Origin: an uncultured Eubacteriales bacterium
GTDB lineage: Bacteria > Bacillota > Clostridia > Lachnospirales > Lachnospiraceae
Assembly (NCBI GenBank): GCA_949292785.1
Contig: CASFBK010000010.1
Coordinates: forward strand, 105,403-169,402
Direction of reading: 5' to 3'
DNA: 64,000 nucleotides
Below are positions 61,185-64,000 of this stretch, piece by piece; the stretch's first letter is position 1, and every line of letters begins with the position of its first letter. A program made the position numbers and the translations under genes. The notes below the pieces were generated by a model. That model was not told the DNA's origin, did not search any database, and worked only from the letters and a program-made list of their open reading frames with translations.

Positions 61185-63203
61185 ATGAAAGTAATTAGCC
61201 TGTTTAGCGGATGTGGAGGACTTGATTTAGGCTTTGAAAGAGCAGGATTTGATATTCCGGTTGCAAATGAATTTGACAAAACAATATGGGCAACTTTTAA
61301 GGCAAATCACCCTAATACCCACCTTATTGAAGGTGATATTAGAAACTTAAGAAAAGAAGATATTGCAGAGTTTATTGAGGGAGAAGTAGATGGAATAATT
61401 GGTGGACCACCATGTCAGTCTTGGTCAGAGGCTGGTTCACTTAAAGGAATAGAAGATTCAAGAGGTCAATTGTTTTTTGATTATATTAGAATATTAAAAG
61501 AATTTCAACCGAAGTTTTTTTTGGCTGAGAATGTCAGTGGTATGTTGGCAAAAAGACACTCCGATGCGGTACAGAATATTTTGCAACTTTTTGAGGAGAA
61601 TGGGTATGATGTATCATTTACTATGGTAAATGCAAAAGACTATGGTGTTGCAGAAGAAAGAAAGCGAGTATTCTATATTGGTTTTAGACATGACCTGAAT
61701 ATAGATTTTGGATTTCCAAAAGGTTCTACAAAAGATGACAGTAAAAAAATAACTTTAAAAGATGTTATATGGGATTTGCAAGATACTGCAGTCCCAGCAG
61801 GTCCTAAAAACCATCATAATCCAGAAGCTATAAATAATAACGAATATTTTACAGGCGCATATTCTCCAATTTTTATGAGTAGAAATAGAGTTAAGTCATG
61901 GGATGAACAGGCATTTACAGTGCAGGCATCTGGCAGGCAGTGTCAATTACATCCGCAAGCACCAAAGATGGAGAAAGTTGGGAAAAATGATTGTCGTTTC
62001 GTTGAAGGTAAAGAAGATTTATATCGAAGAATGACAATAAGAGAGGTTGCAAGGGTTCAGGGATTTCCAGATGACTTTCAGTTCATTTATGAGGATACAA
62101 ATACTGCATATAAAATGATTGGGAATGCTGTCCCGGTAAATTTGGCATATGAAATAGCAAGTGCCATAAAAAAATATCTGGAGGGAAATGGAACAGAGGT
62201 TGAGGTAGATAGTGAAGTTATAGATGCGAAGGAGGTTAATAAAAGAAAAATGAGTACAAGGAGTAATGATCAGGGGCGGGCTTATGAATATGCATGGATT
62301 CAAACATTATACAAGGCATTACATAAATCGAGAAAAACACGTATCATTGAAAATTCTAGCCTGATTGCGAATGAACGTGCATGGTCAATTATGGATGAAG
62401 ATATGCAGAAAATATTTATGGTTTCAGCTAATGCTGCAATTGATGCTGTTTTAGAATTGGAACCCAAGTTATCTGAGAATGATGGAGATGAATTAACACT
62501 GGAATTTCAGAAAGATGGGGAAGGAATTAAGGGGGATGTAAGAGACATTGTAATTAAGAGAAAAGATATCAAATGGGAAATTGGTTTAAGTATTAAACAT
62601 AATCATGCTGCAGTTAAGCATAGTCGGCTTAGCTATAAATTGGATTTTGGGAAAGAATGGTTTGGAATACCGTGCAGTGATAGCTATTGGAGTGCAGTAG
62701 GACCAATTTTCGATATGCTTAAAGAGGAAAAGGCAAATGGCACCAGATGGTCAGAAATAGCGGACAAGAATCAAAGGGTATATATACCTTTATTGCAGGC
62801 GTTTATAGATGAGATTAATAGGGCAAATGAAAAAGATAAAGCAATGCCACGGAAGATGATAGAATATCTTATTGGTATTGAGGATTACTATAAGATTGTG
62901 AGCAAAGACAGCAAACAACTTACGCTGATTCATACATTTAATATGCACGGCACGTTAAATAAACCGAGTAAAGTTAAGGTGTCAGCAATCATGGTTCCGG
63001 TAGTGGAATTGCCTACGAGAATGGTAGCTTTGGAATTTAAGCCAGATAGTGAAAATACAGTTGAAATGTATCTCGACAATGGATGGCAGCTAAGTTTTAG
63101 AATCCATAGTGCTAAATCAACTGTTGAGCCAAGTCTCAAATTTGATGTTCAGTTTATTGGTATGCCGACTTCTGTATTGAATATTGAATGTAAATGGAAG
63201 TAA
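61185..63203 (+). CDS. HaeIII-like DNA cytosine-5 methyltransferase fused to a HaeIII-like restriction endonuclease
   Basis: 672 residues. About 1-330: C5 methyltransferase with motif [14 protein letters not shown], motif [12 protein letters not shown] (catalytic Cys77), motif VI AENVSGM, motif [15 protein letters not shown], a recognition region ([20 protein letters not shown]) and motifs IX-X ([32 protein letters not shown]). These match M.HaeIII as I recall it, so GGCC is predicted. Linker about 331-355 is Glu/Val-rich. About 356-672 resembles the HaeIII endonuclease family ([19 protein letters not shown]), with Asp454, Glu465 and Lys471 ([13 protein letters not shown]) as a possible catalytic set. 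AAGGAGG at 62229-62235 and ATG 62250 (Met356) fall in the linker. ATG 61185 (GGAGA, 10 nt) is preferred to TTG 61137. More AT-rich than neighbours, suggesting transfer. Confidence 0.9.
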   Translation: MKVISLFSGCGGLDLGFERAGFDIPVANEFDKTIWATFKANHPNTHLIEGDIRNLRKEDIAEFIEGEVDGIIGGPPCQSWSEAGSLKGIEDSRGQLFFDYIRILKEFQPKFFLAENVSGMLAKRHSDAVQNILQLFEENGYDVSFTMVNAKDYGVAEERKRVFYIGFRHDLNIDFGFPKGSTKDDSKKITLKDVIWDLQDTAVPAGPKNHHNPEAINNNEYFTGAYSPIFMSRNRVKSWDEQAFTVQASGRQCQLHPQAPKMEKVGKNDCRFVEGKEDLYRRMTIREVARVQGFPDDFQFIYEDTNTAYKMIGNAVPVNLAYEIASAIKKYLEGNGTEVEVDSEVIDAKEVNKRKMSTRSNDQGRAYEYAWIQTLYKALHKSRKTRIIENSSLIANERAWSIMDEDMQKIFMVSANAAIDAVLELEPKLSENDGDELTLEFQKDGEGIKGDVRDIVIKRKDIKWEIGLSIKHNHAAVKHSRLSYKLDFGKEWFGIPCSDSYWSAVGPIFDMLKEEKANGTRWSEIADKNQRVYIPLLQAFIDEINRANEKDKAMPRKMIEYLIGIEDYYKIVSKDSKQLTLIHTFNMHGTLNKPSKVKVSAIMVPVVELPTRMVALEFKPDSENTVEMYLDNGWQLSFRIHSAKSTVEPSLKFDVQFIGMPTSVLNIECKWK

Positions 63204-63240
63204 TATAGAAGTAATGACGTATTTGTAGGAGAAAAATAGA

Positions 63241-63266
63241 AAAGCCACTCTTAAGGTGGCTTTTCC
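63241..63266. terminator. Bidirectional intrinsic terminator
   Basis: AAAGCCAC pairs with GTGGCTTT around a 7-nt loop, with A- and T-runs outside. Serves the convergent restriction-modification and TetR genes. Confidence 0.85.
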
Positions 63267-63267
63267 C

Positions 63268-63879
63268 TTACGTCATCAAAAAATTCAAAGACCCTGCAGG
63301 GTTTTCGGTACCTTTCTCAAGCAGGGAGATTAATCCCAGTATCGTTTCCTGAATTTCCTCCGGTGTAGAAGGAATCAAGGTATTATCCAATTTTACCGCA
63401 AGTACAATCAATACAATTTCTGCTAAGGCGGCAGGATGGTCGAAGTGAATATCACCATTTTCAATTCCCTGTTTGATAATCTCAGTTAGTGCAGGCTTTA
63501 ACTCCGTCACCAGATGATTCAGATATTTCTGATGCAGCAATGAATTTTCCTGAGCGTTGGGCGGTACGGAGACACTTCTGTGACTGTGGAATTCCAGAGA
63601 AGAATTTCGGCAAGCCTGAAAAATCATTGCCATACGCATAAAAGGAGAAATTTCTGTCTGAATTGCAAGGCTTTTAGCGGTCTCGATAGGCTTTTCATAA
63701 TTTCGTTCTATCAATGCTTCTAAAATAGCATCTTTGGAAGGAAAGTAATAGTAGATGCTTCCCTTTCCAATGCCCGCAGTTTTTGCAATTTCGCTGACGG
63801 AAATGGATTCTATATCTTTTGTTTCTAATAATTCCTGAAGAGAGTCCAGAATTTTATCATATTTTATATGGTTTCCCAT
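63268..63879 (-). CDS. TetR family transcriptional regulator
   Basis: 203 residues. N-terminal helix-turn-helix: LQELLETKDIESISVSEIAK, AGIGKGSIYYYFPSKDAILE (the TetR signature), and a helical ligand domain. The ATG at 63879 has a perfect AGGAGG; the frame is open 32 codons further, but that part is a translation of the dispersed repeat (reading AFGYGCFDRANAR) and is not expected to be made. Its own target is probably the gene beyond the right edge. Confidence 0.88.
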   Translation of the reverse strand: MGNHIKYDKILDSLQELLETKDIESISVSEIAKTAGIGKGSIYYYFPSKDAILEALIERNYEKPIETAKSLAIQTEISPFMRMAMIFQACRNSSLEFHSHRSVSVPPNAQENSLLHQKYLNHLVTELKPALTEIIKQGIENGDIHFDHPAALAEIVLIVLAVKLDNTLIPSTPEEIQETILGLISLLEKGTENPAGSLNFLMT

Positions 63880-63894
63880 GATGTTATCCTCCTG

Positions 63895-64000
63895 ATTGCG
63901 AGCATTCGCCCTATCAAAACAGCCATAGCCAAATGCTCCAGCGGGCTGTCGATTTGTCTCTGTCAGTTTTGGCATATGTGTTGTAGTCCGCAGTGCCCGC
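63895..64000 (-). repeat. Dispersed intergenic repeat, second copy
   Basis: On the minus strand: GCACTGCGGACT (63985-63996), GACAGC (63945-63950) and TGATAGGGCGAATGC (63902-63916), each also present in the aroE-aroD spacer (2795-2930) but in a different order. It runs to the window edge and may continue beyond. Confidence 0.65.

Overview
The window looks like the chromosome of a low-to-moderate-GC, spore-forming Firmicute of the class Clostridia, most likely family Lachnospiraceae. The evidence is the sporulation genes spoIVB and spo0A in their usual place after recN, AGGAGG-type ribosome binding sites, the Bacillus-like run yqhY-nusB-xseA-xseB-ispA-dxs-tlyA-nadK-argR-recN-spoIVB-spo0A, and families common in Lachnospiraceae (DUF5688, the Fe-S scaffold/GGGtGRT pair, BspA-like surface proteins). 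Species cannot be named from sequence reading alone.

Layout. 1-4.4 kb: end of xerD, then shikimate-pathway genes in two divergent pairs (aroF-aroE on minus, aroD-aroK on plus) around a repeat-bearing spacer, then tRNA-Arg(CCG). 4.4-10.2 kb: an SH3-domain membrane protein with a long Ala/Glu/Gln spacer, a structured intergenic element, rluF, ligA and metA. 10.2-23.2 kb: the conserved housekeeping and sporulation run ending in spo0A, then glgA. 23.2-28.6 kb, minus strand: a DUF5688 protein and a complete spermidine/putrescine importer potABCD led by an XRE-cupin regulator. 28.7-33 kb: a large protein with a PEP-synthase-type ATP-grasp domain, tRNA-Thr(CGT) and an Sfp-type phosphopantetheinyl transferase. 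33-39.9 kb is more accessory: an ABC importer without binding protein, acetyltransferases, decayed gene remnants, an MccF-like S66 hydrolase fused to a GNAT domain, an M15 peptidase and queH. 39.9-47.8 kb: argH, asd, mgsA, a DUF234-type ATPase with a ruined P-loop, topB and a left-handed beta-helix protein.

47.8-55 kb is a variable surface-protein locus: an XRE regulator, three secreted proteins (two BspA-like) that share or have exchanged a C-terminal wall-binding-like module, an orphaned tail of that module, and an Rpn-family recombination-promoting nuclease. 55-59 kb: a SigV/RsiV-type ECF sigma and anti-sigma pair with a recognisable autoregulatory promoter, and an ABC exporter. 59-61 kb: a probably highly expressed Fe-S scaffold/GGGtGRT operon. 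61-63.2 kb: a single-chain restriction-modification protein in which a HaeIII-like cytosine methyltransferase is fused in frame to a HaeIII-like endonuclease. The window ends in a TetR regulator preceded by a dispersed repeat also present near 2.8 kb.

Strongest leads: (i) the one-polypeptide HaeIII-type methylase-nuclease with an internal Shine-Dalgarno and start at the domain junction; (ii) the MccF-GNAT fusion, which joins two activities known separately from microcin C immunity; (iii) C-terminal cassette exchange in the surface-protein cluster next to an Rpn nuclease; (iv) a 130-nt cruciform after argH and a multi-hairpin element at 5.7-5.9 kb. Starts were moved from the longest open frame where a ribosome binding site and family length supported it. 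No CRISPR array, rRNA operon or intact insertion sequence was seen.
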